Source: Vreelandella zhanjiangensis DSM 21076
Lineage (GTDB): Bacteria; Pseudomonadota; Gammaproteobacteria; Pseudomonadales; Halomonadaceae
Assembly: GCF_000377665.1 (NCBI RefSeq)
Contig: NZ_KB898648.1
Location: 124,001-188,000, forward strand
Reading direction: 5' to 3'
DNA length: 64,000 nt
Shown: one piece after another, positions 16,724 to 25,477 of the stretch
Layout of the letters: the number at the start of each line of letters is the position of its first letter
Numbering within the stretch: the stretch's first letter is position 1
Made by a program: the position numbers and the translations under genes
Notes under the pieces: generated by a model
Told to the model about the DNA's origin: nothing
The model's database searches: none
Seen by the model: the letters and a program-made list of their open reading frames with translations, nothing else

Positions 16724-17155
16724 TCAGCCTTTATGTCGCTCAAGTATCTCTAGAAAGCGCGTTTGGGCAGCGGGCGGCAATGATTCAGGTAGGTCTGCTT
16801 GCGTAGCGGCGGTATCGCCGACCTGAATCAGCATAACCATGCCCATTGTGTAGTGTGGCGAGCATTTGATGCCCCAGATGCCCTCGGCATCGAAAGTGAC
16901 GTCTACCTCTTTGCCGATATTACTGACGAATGCTTCGCCGCCTTCCGGCATCATGCCCTCGATCGACGCCACGTTATGGCCTGGCGCGGTGGGTACAAAG
17001 CGGACGGTATCGCCGGGCTGTATCACCAGATAATCCGGTGCGTAGGGCATGGGCCCAGTGTCGTTGCGATTGAGCATCTCTACAGTATGTGTCTCGGCTT
17101 GCGCGGCCAACGGGAAAAGGACAAGCAGAACTATGAGTCGAAGCAGTATCTTCAT
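16724..17155 (-). CDS. Pseudoazurin (type 1 blue copper protein)
   Basis: Periplasmic electron carrier, 143 residues, with a signal peptide (MKILLRLIVLLVLFPLAA, cut near AQA|ETH). The four copper ligands are in place: His60 in APGHNV, Cys98, His101 and Met106 in KCSPHYTMGM, with the pseudoazurin spacing C-x2-H-x4-M. The C-terminal helical tail (LPPAAQTRFLEILERHKG) is also typical. Pseudoazurins pass electrons to nitrite or nitrous oxide reductase or to oxidases; no denitrification gene is nearby. It lies downstream of the riboswitch-controlled binding-protein gene but behind a hairpin, so read-through rather than tight co-expression is expected. Confidence 0.93.
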   Translation of the reverse strand: MKILLRLIVLLVLFPLAAQAETHTVEMLNRNDTGPMPYAPDYLVIQPGDTVRFVPTAPGHNVASIEGMMPEGGEAFVSNIGKEVDVTFDAEGIWGIKCSPHYTMGMVMLIQVGDTAATQADLPESLPPAAQTRFLEILERHKG

Positions 17156-17179
17156 TGCAAAATCCTTACGCTATTAAAG

Positions 17180-17204
17180 ACAAAGCGCCCCATAGGCGGG
17201 GCGC
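17180..17204 (-). terminator. Hairpin between binding protein and pseudoazurin genes
   Basis: GCGCCCC/GGGGCGC stem followed on the minus strand by TTTGTCTTT. It is probably a weak terminator or attenuator. Confidence 0.55.
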
Positions 17205-17224
17205 AGTATGGCATAGCCACTGTA

Positions 17225-18238
17225 TTAGGGAGTCAGGTCGAACTCGGCAAGCTGGTCGGCGAGCACTTCCAGAGCAAAAATTGCCCTGACCGAGGGATCC
17301 AGTGCGTGCGCATCAATCTCGATAATGCGGTCCTGCTGTACGGCTTCAGTCTCGCGGGTAACCGGGTCAGATGTCAGGAACTCACGTTTGGCCGCAATAT
17401 CATCAGCCGGGAAACGGCGCCGGTCCATGCGCGCGGCGGCAATAAAGGTGGGATTGCTTCTGGCAATGGTTTCCCAGCCAACCGTGGGCCACTCTTCTTC
17501 TGCATTCACGACATTGCTAATACCCAGCCGGTTCATCATCCAGTCAGGAACGCTATTCACTCCCGCCACGTAAGGGTCGATACCCAAGTCGGCGGAGGAG
17601 TACCAGAACACACCGGTAATGTCTTCGGGTAAATCCAGCGCTTCGGCTTTCGTCACGGCCGCGGCTTCACGCGCCTTTAGCTCAGCAATCACCTGATCGC
17701 CACGCTGGGTAACGTCAAACAGCTCGGCCAGCGTTTCAATACTCTCGTAGATCAGCCCGGTATCGAACATTGCCGTGCGGGCGCCATCCATGCTTTGCTG
17801 ATTGCTTTTGCCGATGCAGTCTGTGGGCATGGTCCAGCTGGGGATCCCCACATCCTCAAACATCTCAGGTGTGCCGACCACGCCTGCCGGGCCAATCATC
17901 CACTCATAGGCCGAGACGACCAGATCAGGCTTTTTAGCCACCACGCTCTCGTAACTGGGCGCATCGTTGGAAAGCCGCTCAACGGTGGCGTCAACGTCTG
18001 CAAACTCTCCCAGCACCGGGTTTATCCAAAGCGCTGTGCCCTCCAGCTTATCGGCAAGGCCGAGCATATACAGGATCTCGGTGGGTGCCTGGCCGATGCT
18101 CACCACTCGTTCAGGGGGCTTTTCCAGCGTGATCTCGTGGCCGCAGCTTTCAAGCGTCAAGGGGTAATCAGTGGCGGCATAGGCGGTTTGCCCAAACCAA
18201 AGGCCGGCGACAGCCGCCGTGGTCAATTTCAACATCAT
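17225..18238 (-). CDS. ABC transporter binding protein for cobalamin/metal chelate (BtuF/FepB-like)
   Basis: A 337-residue periplasmic binding protein (PF01497 class III fold) with a signal peptide ending near AYA|ATD. Family marks are YPLTLESCGHEITLEKPPERVVSIGQAPTEIL and the long inter-lobe helix; two later cysteines (ESCGH and PTDCIG) may form a disulphide. The ATG has GGGAG five bases upstream; a GTG two codons earlier and an ATG one codon later are alternatives. It is preceded by a cobalamin riboswitch, which points to uptake of B12, cobinamide or cobalt rather than an iron siderophore. Permease and ATPase genes are not in this window, so it must dock to a system encoded elsewhere. Confidence 0.87.
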   Translation of the reverse strand: MMLKLTTAAVAGLWFGQTAYAATDYPLTLESCGHEITLEKPPERVVSIGQAPTEILYMLGLADKLEGTALWINPVLGEFADVDATVERLSNDAPSYESVVAKKPDLVVSAYEWMIGPAGVVGTPEMFEDVGIPSWTMPTDCIGKSNQQSMDGARTAMFDTGLIYESIETLAELFDVTQRGDQVIAELKAREAAAVTKAEALDLPEDITGVFWYSSADLGIDPYVAGVNSVPDWMMNRLGISNVVNAEEEWPTVGWETIARSNPTFIAAARMDRRRFPADDIAAKREFLTSDPVTRETEAVQQDRIIEIDAHALDPSVRAIFALEVLADQLAEFDLTP

Positions 18239-18313
18239 GTACACTCCCGTGCATGATGAGCAGGCCGTTGGCGCAGCAAAAAAACCGAGCCGACCCGCTC
18301 GATGAAGGTTAGG

Positions 18314-18478
18314 GTGTCGGCAGGTCTCCTGACTGACGGGTCGTCGCTAGCTCACCTTCCCAGACATAGCGTCCAGTGGCATTGTCGAGCATCGCTCGCC
18401 GCCTACAGTTGCGGGGGCAGTTCCGTTTCGCGGCCAGGCGCGGCGGATTCTCTGTTAGGTTCTCGAAAGAACACCGAC
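18314..18478 (-). promoter_or_regulatory. Cobalamin (AdoCbl) riboswitch
   Basis: On the minus strand the leader reads, in order: the P1/P2 region with GGTTCTTTCGAGAACC, ACGGAACTGCCCCCGCAACTGT, the B12-box GCCACTG, CTGGGAAGG, and GTCAGTCAGGAGACCTGCC. These are the conserved blocks of the cobalamin riboswitch in their proper order. It ends about 75 bases before the start of the binding-protein gene and should shut that gene off when cobalamin is plentiful. Confidence 0.95.
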
Positions 18479-18560
18479 GCGGGGTATTCTAGGGGGAGAA
18501 AAGAGATGGGGATACCAGCATTGGTGCGGCTTGCTGATATTCAGGGAGAGGCTGTCTTAA

Positions 18561-18592
18561 CTGCCAGCCCGCTTAATCAAGCAGGCTGGCAG
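18561..18592 (-). terminator. Hairpin after the TRAP operon
   Basis: Arms CTGCCAGCC / GGCTGGCAG with an inner GCTT/AAGC stem, about 30 bases after the stop of the minus-strand TRAP binding-protein gene. The stem is strong but the following T-run is poor. Confidence 0.6.
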
Positions 18593-18622
18593 CGTCAGAG
18601 GCGTTTAATTGCTTTTCTTATC

Positions 18623-19693
18623 TTATCCAAGCACTGAATTGCGGTCAGCGTCAGCGCGCTCCTGGGCACGCTCACGAGCGCTCTCAAAGGCTTCGAGGAA
18701 GTTTTTACCGTCTTCACCAAAATTATCCAAATACCATTCGCGGACAGGGACGGCTAAAGCGCGAAACTCTTCCATTTCTTCTTCAGTTGGTGTGTAAATT
18801 TCACCACCAGCTTCTTGCCACTTGCGGTAAGCCTCTAGCTCTTTTCGTGGTTGAATGCCGAACTGCACAGTAGCCATCATGGCCGCACCGTCAGCAACAA
18901 TACGCTGTTGCTCTGGTGTTAGAGATTGAAACTTTTGATTTCCCATTAGCCACATAGCAGCCATATAAGCATGATTATCCATGGTCATGTACTTAATGAC
19001 TTCCTGGAAATTCATGTTGGTGATATCTGAAATAGAGTTAAGCGTGCCGTCTACAACACCTGTCTGTAGTCCGGTATAAACTTCAAGCCAGGGCAGGGGG
19101 GTTGGCGAAGCGCCCATTTCGCGAACCATCAACTGCTGTATTTCCGACTCTATAGTACGAAAGCGCAGGCCCTCGGCATCGCCAGGCGTGCGAATTTCAC
19201 GCTTGCCGTTGACGATATTGCGCCAGCCACCCGTCTGCGTCATGGACATCAAACGGATGCCGTCATTACTGGCATCGAGAATTTCATCCCTTAGAAAACC
19301 GGTAAACTGCGGGTCGGTCAGCATGTTCATGGCCGCGCGATCATCGGGGAATGCGTAAGGAATATCCAGACCCTGAATCGGTGGGTAGATTGAGGCAACG
19401 CCCCCGGCCGTGGCGGTATACAGGTCGACGATCCCCGCCTGCATGGCTTCAAAGCACTCATTGGCAGAACCGCAGAGCTGCGCGCCGGCAAAGATATTGA
19501 CGTTGACGTCTCCACCGGTGCGACTCTCTACATAGTTCTTGAATACGAGTGCAGCGTCATACTCCTGATCTTCTTCGTTAGCGAGAAAGACCAGGTTAAG
19601 GTCAGTCGCCTGCGCCATGCTTGAGGCGCACAAGGAGCTACCTAACAGCAGCGAGGCCAGGGTTTTTTTGGCGTGTTTCATAGACATTGTCAT
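18623..19693 (-). CDS. TRAP solute-binding protein, candidate sulfoquinovose/SQ-glycoside binder
   Basis: A 356-residue DctP protein with signal peptide (cleaved near MAQA|TDL). The ATG with AAGGA five bases upstream is used; two further ATGs follow within five codons. It shows the mature start LNLVFLANEEDQEYDAALVF, the block GDVNVNIFAGAQLCGSANECF (its two Cys may pair) and the ligand Arg region GLRFRTIESEIQ followed by PLPWLEVYTGLQTGVVDGTL. It is the third gene of a Q-M-P operon. A LacI-type operator shared with the SQ catabolic genes stands before that operon, so the substrate is inferred to be sulfoquinovose or its glyceryl glycoside. TRAP systems for other organosulfonates are known; that this one carries SQ is inference. 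Confidence 0.88.
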   Translation of the reverse strand: MTMSMKHAKKTLASLLLGSSLCASSMAQATDLNLVFLANEEDQEYDAALVFKNYVESRTGGDVNVNIFAGAQLCGSANECFEAMQAGIVDLYTATAGGVASIYPPIQGLDIPYAFPDDRAAMNMLTDPQFTGFLRDEILDASNDGIRLMSMTQTGGWRNIVNGKREIRTPGDAEGLRFRTIESEIQQLMVREMGASPTPLPWLEVYTGLQTGVVDGTLNSISDITNMNFQEVIKYMTMDNHAYMAAMWLMGNQKFQSLTPEQQRIVADGAAMMATVQFGIQPRKELEAYRKWQEAGGEIYTPTEEEMEEFRALAVPVREWYLDNFGEDGKNFLEAFESARERAQERADADRNSVLG

Positions 19694-19719
19694 TGTTTTC
19701 CTTGGGTTATCGTTACGGG

Positions 19720-21009
19720 TCAAGCGACATAGCCAAACATTCTGGGCAATGCCAAAATCAGATCGGGGATGTAAACCAGCGCGAAGAGGATGGCGATCTC
19801 GACAAAAAAGAGTGGCAGCATTTCCCAGGCGATTTTCTCGATACGCTCCTTGCTGATGCTGCTCACCACGAAGAGCACCAAGCCCATAGGCGGGGTGATG
19901 AGGCCCATGATCAAGGTAATGCTCATTACGACCGCAAAGTGAATCGGATCGACGCCTACGCCCACCATTACCGGCGCCAGAATAGGGCCCAGGATCAGAA
20001 TGGCGGGGCCTGCGTCCATGATCGTGCCTACCGCCAACAGAAACGCCACCACCAGAAAGAACAGAATCCGCGGGTCATCCGTAATGGAAAGAATGAATGC
20101 GCTGACCAGCTGTGGCGTGCCTTTAAGGCTGACAAGAGAAGCAAAAGCGACTGCGGCACCGACCAACAAGAGAATGACCGCCGAGTTAAGCGCCGCTTTA
20201 CCGAACAGGCGGGGAAGGTCTTTAAAGCTGATTTCGCGGGTAACGAACAGGCCTAGAATCAGTGCGTAAAAAGCGGCAACCGCAGCTCCCTCAGTCGGCG
20301 TAAAGATACCGCCGACAATGCCGCCAATAAGAATGACCGGCGTAAGAAGCGGCATGAACGCGGTAACAAAAGCTTGCCATTTCTCCTTCCAGCTCGCCTT
20401 GGGCAGCGGTTCGGGAAACTCCTTGAAGCGGGCCATGATGGCAATCGTGATCATGAGACCTATGCCGATCAGAATGCCCGGCACGATGCCGCCGGCGAAC
20501 ATGCCCGCCACCGATACATTCATGATGAAGGCATAAAGAATGAAGATACCGCTGGGTGGAATAATGCTGGCAATGACCGCCGAAGCGGCAGTAATGGCTG
20601 CCGAGAAACGGTTGGTATAACCCGATTGACGCATCGCAGGAATCATTACCGACCCCATGGCGGAAGCGTCTGCGACGGCAGAACCCGAGCCGCCCGCCAA
20701 CATGAGCGAGGATGCGACCGACACCTGTCCAAGGCCCGCCTTGCGGTGGCCAATCAGCGTTTCGGCAAAACGCACAATACGTGTTGTCACGCCACCGGCG
20801 GTCATCAACTCACCGGCCAGGATAAAGAATGGCAGTGCCATCAACGGGAAGCTATCAATGCCCGCGAAAAGACGTTGGAATAACAGGTTGAGAAATATCG
20901 GTTTTCCTTCCAGCAACAAACTAACGCCTGGGGCAAACAGCATCAGAAAGACGATGGGCATTCCGGCAACCAACAGAAAGAGGAATATCCATAAATAAGC
21001 GAAAGCCAT
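19720..21009 (-). CDS. TRAP transporter large permease subunit (DctM)
   Basis: A 429-residue membrane protein with about twelve to thirteen helices, the Na+-coupled transport channel of the TRAP system. Typical features are the N-terminal IFLFLLVAGMPIVFLMLFAPG, GIDSFPLMALPFFILAGELM, SGSAVADASAMGSVMIPAM and TPPMGLVLFVVSSI. It begins two bases after the DctQ stop and precedes the binding-protein gene by 26 bases. Its control by the shared palindrome makes it part of the SQ regulon. Confidence 0.95.
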   Translation of the reverse strand: MAFAYLWIFLFLLVAGMPIVFLMLFAPGVSLLLEGKPIFLNLLFQRLFAGIDSFPLMALPFFILAGELMTAGGVTTRIVRFAETLIGHRKAGLGQVSVASSLMLAGGSGSAVADASAMGSVMIPAMRQSGYTNRFSAAITAASAVIASIIPPSGIFILYAFIMNVSVAGMFAGGIVPGILIGIGLMITIAIMARFKEFPEPLPKASWKEKWQAFVTAFMPLLTPVILIGGIVGGIFTPTEGAAVAAFYALILGLFVTREISFKDLPRLFGKAALNSAVILLLVGAAVAFASLVSLKGTPQLVSAFILSITDDPRILFFLVVAFLLAVGTIMDAGPAILILGPILAPVMVGVGVDPIHFAVVMSITLIMGLITPPMGLVLFVVSSISKERIEKIAWEMLPLFFVEIAILFALVYIPDLILALPRMFGYVA

Positions 21010-21011
21010 GG

Positions 21012-21560
21012 TTATACCTCTACGTTGTTATCAGCATCAGGCGTTTGCCTGACGGGTAAAGTGGTATTGAAGAAGAGGCTGTACCCTAAACGAAGCACGC
21101 GTTCGAAAGAGCTTAACGCCGTCAGAAAGAAACTTAAGGGGAGCACGTAGTAAACGGTAGCCATGCTGATCCCCAGCGACAGGCTGGCAATCGTGGCACC
21201 CCGCTCAATACGCTCAAAACCGAGTTTGATACACCATATCAGTACCGCCAGAATGCATAGTTCGAGCAACAGCTGTAAGAGGCGCCATAACACGGAGTCT
21301 CGAAACCAGTCCGTCACGATCTCGAGACTGGCATTCAGCCCTTGACGGTGGGCGGCGGGGAAAAACAGAAAAGCCATCCAGACCATCATGAAGCGGGCCA
21401 GTTCTTCCGTCCATCCAAAGCTATCGCTGAGCACATAGCGAAAAAACACATGGGTGATCATGATGACCAGCATGGCCGCCAGCAGCAGCGTCGCCATATA
21501 GCCTGCCCAGCGTGTGGTCATCCCATTGATACGGTCAAGCAGGGCGATGAACGTTGGCAT
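21012..21560 (-). CDS. TRAP transporter small permease subunit (DctQ)
   Basis: A 182-residue four-helix membrane protein. Family marks are THVFFRYVLSDSFGWTEELARFMMVWMAFLFFPAA and ASLEIVTDWF. The start is the ATG of MPTFIALLDRI with GGAGG five bases upstream; a longer frame extends 17 codons but lacks support. It is the first gene of the TRAP operon, with the operator at 21648-21661 about 90 bases upstream. Confidence 0.92.
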   Translation of the reverse strand: MPTFIALLDRINGMTTRWAGYMATLLLAAMLVIMITHVFFRYVLSDSFGWTEELARFMMVWMAFLFFPAAHRQGLNASLEIVTDWFRDSVLWRLLQLLLELCILAVLIWCIKLGFERIERGATIASLSLGISMATVYYVLPLSFFLTALSSFERVLRLGYSLFFNTTLPVRQTPDADNNVEV

Positions 21561-21647
21561 TGTCGCCTCCGTAAGGCAGTTCTGCCTCCCGACGGAGGTT
21601 GCCTTTGTCATTATATTAGTGAAGGTTTAAACCTGATAAAACGGCTG

Positions 21648-21661
21648 TCGTAGCGCTGCGA
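21648..21661. promoter_or_regulatory. LacI-type operator, copy 1 (TRAP operon)
   Basis: TCGTAGCGCTGCGA matches the core palindrome TCGTAGCGCTACGA with one change. It lies upstream of the DctQ gene in the region shared with the divergent dehydratase operon. Confidence 0.8.
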
Positions 21662-21852
21662 AAATGTTAGGGACACCTCTATAGGCTGTCAAGTGATCCC
21701 AGGCGATATGCGGGCTGTAAGGCTTAGACATAAGTCTTAATTACAGTGATTTTCTCACAAATGTATTTTTAAATATCTGTTAAATAATACTTAATTTACT
21801 TTTTACATTAACCTGACAAGCCGCCAAGTTGACAGCCCTGAATAGCAAAGGC

Positions 21853-21880
21853 TATATTTTCGTAGCGCTACGAAAATATA
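21853..21880. promoter_or_regulatory. LacI-type operator, copy 2 (SQ catabolic operon)
   Basis: A perfect 28-base palindrome with arms TATATTTTCGTAGC / GCTACGAAAATATA, 58 bases before the dehydratase start. The central NNGCGCNN-like CG step is typical of LacI/GalR operators. It is the strongest copy of the five. Confidence 0.88.
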
Positions 21881-21938
21881 AGCAGGCTAGAAAAGTTCCC
21901 AGCATATAACCGCCCGCTACGAAATAAAGGCATACGAC

Positions 21939-23672
21939 GTGACAACAAAACAGCGACGCAAGATCGAAGAACTGCGCAGTCAGCGTTGGTACGATTCGCA
22001 AGACATGCGAGGTTTTGCGCATCGACAGCGGACCCAACAAATGGGCTTGCGGCGTGATGAATTCATGAACAAGCCGGTTATCGGCATCATCAATACATGG
22101 AGCGATCTAAGCCCTTGCCATGCGCATCTGCGTGACCGTGCCGAAGCCGTCAAACGGGCGGTATGGGCAAGCGGTGGTTATCCCGTCGAGCTTCCTGCGC
22201 TGTCGTTAGGCGAAGTGCTGGTCAAGCCCACCACGATGCTCTATCGCAATTTCTTGGCGATGGAAGCCGAAGAACTGCTGCGTTGCCACCCCATTGACGG
22301 GGTCGTGCTGCTGGGTGGGTGCGACAAGACAACGCCTGCGCTGCTGATGGGCGCGATCAGCATGGATATACCGGCGATATTCTGCCCGGCAGGCCCCATG
22401 CTGAACGGAAAATGGAAAGGCAAGACGCTAGGCGCCGGTACCCACACGCGCAAGTACTGGGATGAACTGCGCAGCGGCAATATTACTCAGGAAGAGTGGA
22501 TCGACCTGGAATCCAGGATGACGCGCTCCAACGGCACGTGTAACACCATGGGTACTGCATCCACCATGACATCCATCGTTGATGCCATGGGCCTGACCTT
22601 GCCCGGTGCTTCGAGCATTCCAGCAGCGGACGCCGCCCATATTCGTATGGCGTCCGAGTGCGGTAGCCGTATCGTGGAGATGATCTGGGAAGACCTCAAG
22701 CCTTCCGACATTCTTACCCGCGATAATTTTCTTAACGGCGTCAAATGCTATATGGCGTTGGGCGGTTCGACCAATGCCGCTATCCATCTCATTGCCTTGG
22801 CGCGGCGTGCCAATGTCGAGCTGACCCTTGAAGATATGGACGTTATCGCCCGGCAGATTCCCGTACTGACCAATATATTTCCTTCAGGCCAGTACCTGAT
22901 GGAAGACTTCTATTACGCCGGCGGGCTACCCGCACTGCTATCGCATCTGAGCAGCCAGCTTGCGCTCGATACGGCCAGCGTAAGCGGACAGACCTTAGGT
23001 GAAAATCTGGCTGGCGCCGAGTGCTACAACGAAGATGTGATCCGCCAGCTGGATAACCCTGTGTGCGAAGGCGCGGCGCTTGCGGTACTGCGCGGCAATC
23101 TGGCGCCCAGGGGCGCTGTCATCAAACCCAGCTCCGCCGATGCGCGTTTGATCAAGCATCGTGGCAAGGCCATTGTGTTTGATAACCACGCCGATCTGAT
23201 GGCGCGAATTGATGACCCGGAACTGGACGTCACGGCGGATAGCGTGCTGGTGCTGCGTAATGCAGGGCCCAAAGGCGCGCCGGGCATGCCCGAGTGGGGC
23301 GCGCTACCCATTCCCAAGAAGCTGTTGGCGCAAGGCGTGCGTGACATGCTGCGCCTTTCCGATGCGCGCATGAGCGGCACTCACTACGGCACCTGTGTGC
23401 TGCATATCGCCCCCGAGTCGGCAGTCGGCGGGCCGCTGGCGCTGGTACGTGATGGCGATGAGATCGAACTGGATGTGGACGAGCGGCGCCTGGCGCTGTG
23501 CATCAGTGATGCCGAGCTCGAGAAGCGCCGCCAGGCGTGGCGCGCGCCCAGCCCGCGCATCGACCGGGGCTATACCGCCATTTACCAGGAACATGTGACC
23601 CAGGCCGATCAGGGCTGCGATTTCGACATTCTACAAAACGGCCAACGCCAGCCAGAGCCGGAAATTTTTTAA
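21939..23672 (+). CDS. Sulfogluconate dehydratase (IlvD/Edd family)
   Basis: A 577-residue iron-sulfur dehydratase. Cluster ligands are Cys60 (LSPCHAHL), Cys128 (GGCDKTTPA, with Lys130 as the likely carbamylated Mg ligand) and Cys201 (NGTCNTMGTAS). Relatives act on dihydroxy acids and sugar acids such as arabinonate, xylonate and gluconate. In this operon, beside a sulfoquinovosidase and the other sulfo-ED enzymes, the expected substrate is 6-deoxy-6-sulfogluconate, giving 2-keto-3,6-dideoxy-6-sulfogluconate (KDSG). Translation begins at GTG preceded by AAAGG. It is the first gene of the catabolic operon, just behind operator copy 2. Substrate is inferred from context; the family call is firm. 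Confidence 0.88.
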   Translation: MTTKQRRKIEELRSQRWYDSQDMRGFAHRQRTQQMGLRRDEFMNKPVIGIINTWSDLSPCHAHLRDRAEAVKRAVWASGGYPVELPALSLGEVLVKPTTMLYRNFLAMEAEELLRCHPIDGVVLLGGCDKTTPALLMGAISMDIPAIFCPAGPMLNGKWKGKTLGAGTHTRKYWDELRSGNITQEEWIDLESRMTRSNGTCNTMGTASTMTSIVDAMGLTLPGASSIPAADAAHIRMASECGSRIVEMIWEDLKPSDILTRDNFLNGVKCYMALGGSTNAAIHLIALARRANVELTLEDMDVIARQIPVLTNIFPSGQYLMEDFYYAGGLPALLSHLSSQLALDTASVSGQTLGENLAGAECYNEDVIRQLDNPVCEGAALAVLRGNLAPRGAVIKPSSADARLIKHRGKAIVFDNHADLMARIDDPELDVTADSVLVLRNAGPKGAPGMPEWGALPIPKKLLAQGVRDMLRLSDARMSGTHYGTCVLHIAPESAVGGPLALVRDGDEIELDVDERRLALCISDAELEKRRQAWRAPSPRIDRGYTAIYQEHVTQADQGCDFDILQNGQRQPEPEIF

Positions 23673-23684
23673 GGACATATTTCG

Positions 23685-24488
23685 ATGACGACACTACCCA
23701 AGAACAAGTTTAAACAGTGGCTGAATGATTCTGACAAGGTGCCAGTCGGTACCTGGTTGATGACGGCGAGCCCCAATGTGGCTGAGGCTATCGGTTGGGC
23801 CGGTTTCGATTATGTAGTGCTCGATATGGAGCACGTACCCATTGGTGTCCCCGAGGCAATTGCCATCATGCAAGCGGTTGCGGGTACACCAACGGAGCTG
23901 GTCGTACGTTTGCCGTGGAACGACCCGGTCATCGTCAAGCGCATGCTCGACAGCGGCGCCCAGACCCTGATGTTCCCCTACATTCAAAACGCCGAAGAAG
24001 CCTCTCAGGCGGTGCTGTCGACCCGTTATCCGGGGCAGGGCAGCCGCGGGGTTGCCGCAGTTCATCGGGCCAGCCGCTACGGCACGGTGGCCAACTACTT
24101 GCAGCAGGCGGGCGAAGAGATCGCGGTCATCTTGCAGCTGGAAACTCCCGAAGCGCTGGCGGCCATGGAAGATATTGCCGCGGTTCCCGATATCGACGGG
24201 TTTTTCGTGGGGCCAGGGGATCTTTCGGCAGCGATGGGCCGAATTGGCGATATACGCCACGCCGACGTGCAGGATGCGATTAAAAAAGCGGTGGCCAAGA
24301 GCCAAGAGCTGGGGCTTCCCTGCGGTATCGTCGGGGCCGAGCCTGAATTGGTAAGCCACTACCGTGAGCTGGGCTTTCGCTTTGTAGCCGTGGGCTCTGA
24401 CATGAGCATGATGATGTCGCGTGCTAAAGAGTACGTGGGCGCGCTCAAGGGCAGTGTGGTGGAGACGGCGGACAGCGGTGTTTACTGA
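23685..24488 (+). CDS. KDSG aldolase (HpcH/HpaI family)
   Basis: A class II (metal-dependent) pyruvate aldolase of 267 residues. Visible marks are GTWLMTASPNVAEAIGWAGFDYVVLDMEH, VVRLPWND (pyruvate-binding Arg), the metal ligand Glu in LQLETPEAL and the Asp in VGPGDLSAAMG. It should split KDSG into pyruvate and 3-sulfolactaldehyde. The gene follows the dehydratase by 12 bases. HpcH/HpaI aldolases are promiscuous, so the sulfonated substrate is inferred from the cluster. Confidence 0.87.
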   Translation: MTTLPKNKFKQWLNDSDKVPVGTWLMTASPNVAEAIGWAGFDYVVLDMEHVPIGVPEAIAIMQAVAGTPTELVVRLPWNDPVIVKRMLDSGAQTLMFPYIQNAEEASQAVLSTRYPGQGSRGVAAVHRASRYGTVANYLQQAGEEIAVILQLETPEALAAMEDIAAVPDIDGFFVGPGDLSAAMGRIGDIRHADVQDAIKKAVAKSQELGLPCGIVGAEPELVSHYRELGFRFVAVGSDMSMMMSRAKEYVGALKGSVVETADSGVY

Positions 24489-24553
24489 CCGCTGATACGG
24501 GCGCCAGAATCAACCGTGCCCTGCCACCTGCAAACGGATAAGTGAGAGTGACC

Positions 24554-25435
24554 ATGACAGATACTGCCTTTACGACGGTTCTACCGGCCCAGGCCCTGCT
24601 CGGCGAGTGCCCGGTGTGGGCCGAAGACGAACAGGCGCTTTACTGGGTGGATATCGAAGCCCCTAGCCTGAATCGCTTTGACCCGGCCAGTCAGCAAAAC
24701 CAGCAGTGGCCAATGCCTGAAAATATTGGCTGCTTTGGCCGCCGCCAAAACGGTGGCTTCATCGCGGGGCTGCGTTCAGGAATATGGTTGCTTGACAGCG
24801 AAGCGCAGTTGGAACAGTGCGTGGCGCGCCCGGTCGAGGATACGTCGATCAGCCGCTTCAACGATGGCCGTGTCGACCCCTGGGGGCGTTTTTGGGCAGG
24901 CACTATTCACGAACCCCGGGATATCCCGGCCGCGTCACTTTTTCAGGTGGATGCCCAACTCACGTGCCAGCGAATCGCGGGTGATGTAAAGGTGTCCAAC
25001 GGGGTGGCCTTCAGCCCGGACCGCGCTTGGGCGTATCACTCCGACACGCCTAATCACGTGATTTATCGCTACCCCTTGACCCCTGACACCGGGGAGATAA
25101 CCGGGCCGCGCGAAGTGTTTCATCAGTTTCCGTTTGGCAATGGACGCCCGGATGGAGCGGCCGTCGATACGCAAGGCTACTACTGGTCGGCGCTTTACGA
25201 AGGCGGCCGCGTAGTTCGACTTTCGCCCGCGGGGGAAATCGTGGCCGAGTATCCACTGCCCGCGCGCTGTCCCACGATGTGTGCCTTCGGTGGCCCAGAC
25301 TTGAAGACGCTTTATGTTACCTCGGCACGCCATGGGCGCTCGGATGAGGAGCTTGAGCGCTACCCGGAATCTGGCAACCTGTTTGCCATGCGCGTCGAAG
25401 TGGCGGGCCAGCAAGAACCCCAGTTTATTGGCTAG
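24554..25435 (+). CDS. Sulfogluconolactonase (SMP-30/gluconolactonase family)
   Basis: A six-bladed beta-propeller lactonase of 293 residues. Metal-ligand motifs of the family are visible: Glu in LLGECPVW near the N-terminus, NDGRVDPWGRFWAGT, VSNGVAFSPD and the Asp in GRPDGAAVD. It would hydrolyse 6-deoxy-6-sulfogluconolactone, made by the SQ dehydrogenase, to sulfogluconate. The ATG is chosen; a GTG four codons upstream is in frame. The 65-base gap from the aldolase gene shows no terminator. Confidence 0.87.
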   Translation: MTDTAFTTVLPAQALLGECPVWAEDEQALYWVDIEAPSLNRFDPASQQNQQWPMPENIGCFGRRQNGGFIAGLRSGIWLLDSEAQLEQCVARPVEDTSISRFNDGRVDPWGRFWAGTIHEPRDIPAASLFQVDAQLTCQRIAGDVKVSNGVAFSPDRAWAYHSDTPNHVIYRYPLTPDTGEITGPREVFHQFPFGNGRPDGAAVDTQGYYWSALYEGGRVVRLSPAGEIVAEYPLPARCPTMCAFGGPDLKTLYVTSARHGRSDEELERYPESGNLFAMRVEVAGQQEPQFIG

Positions 25436-25477
25436 CACATCGCTTGCCTGGATAAGATTAACGTTGAGGAGCGGGTA

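Noticed and set aside
16799..17632. A 277-codon plus-strand frame
   Set aside because: It runs antisense across both the pseudoazurin and the binding-protein genes and lacks any recognisable motif.
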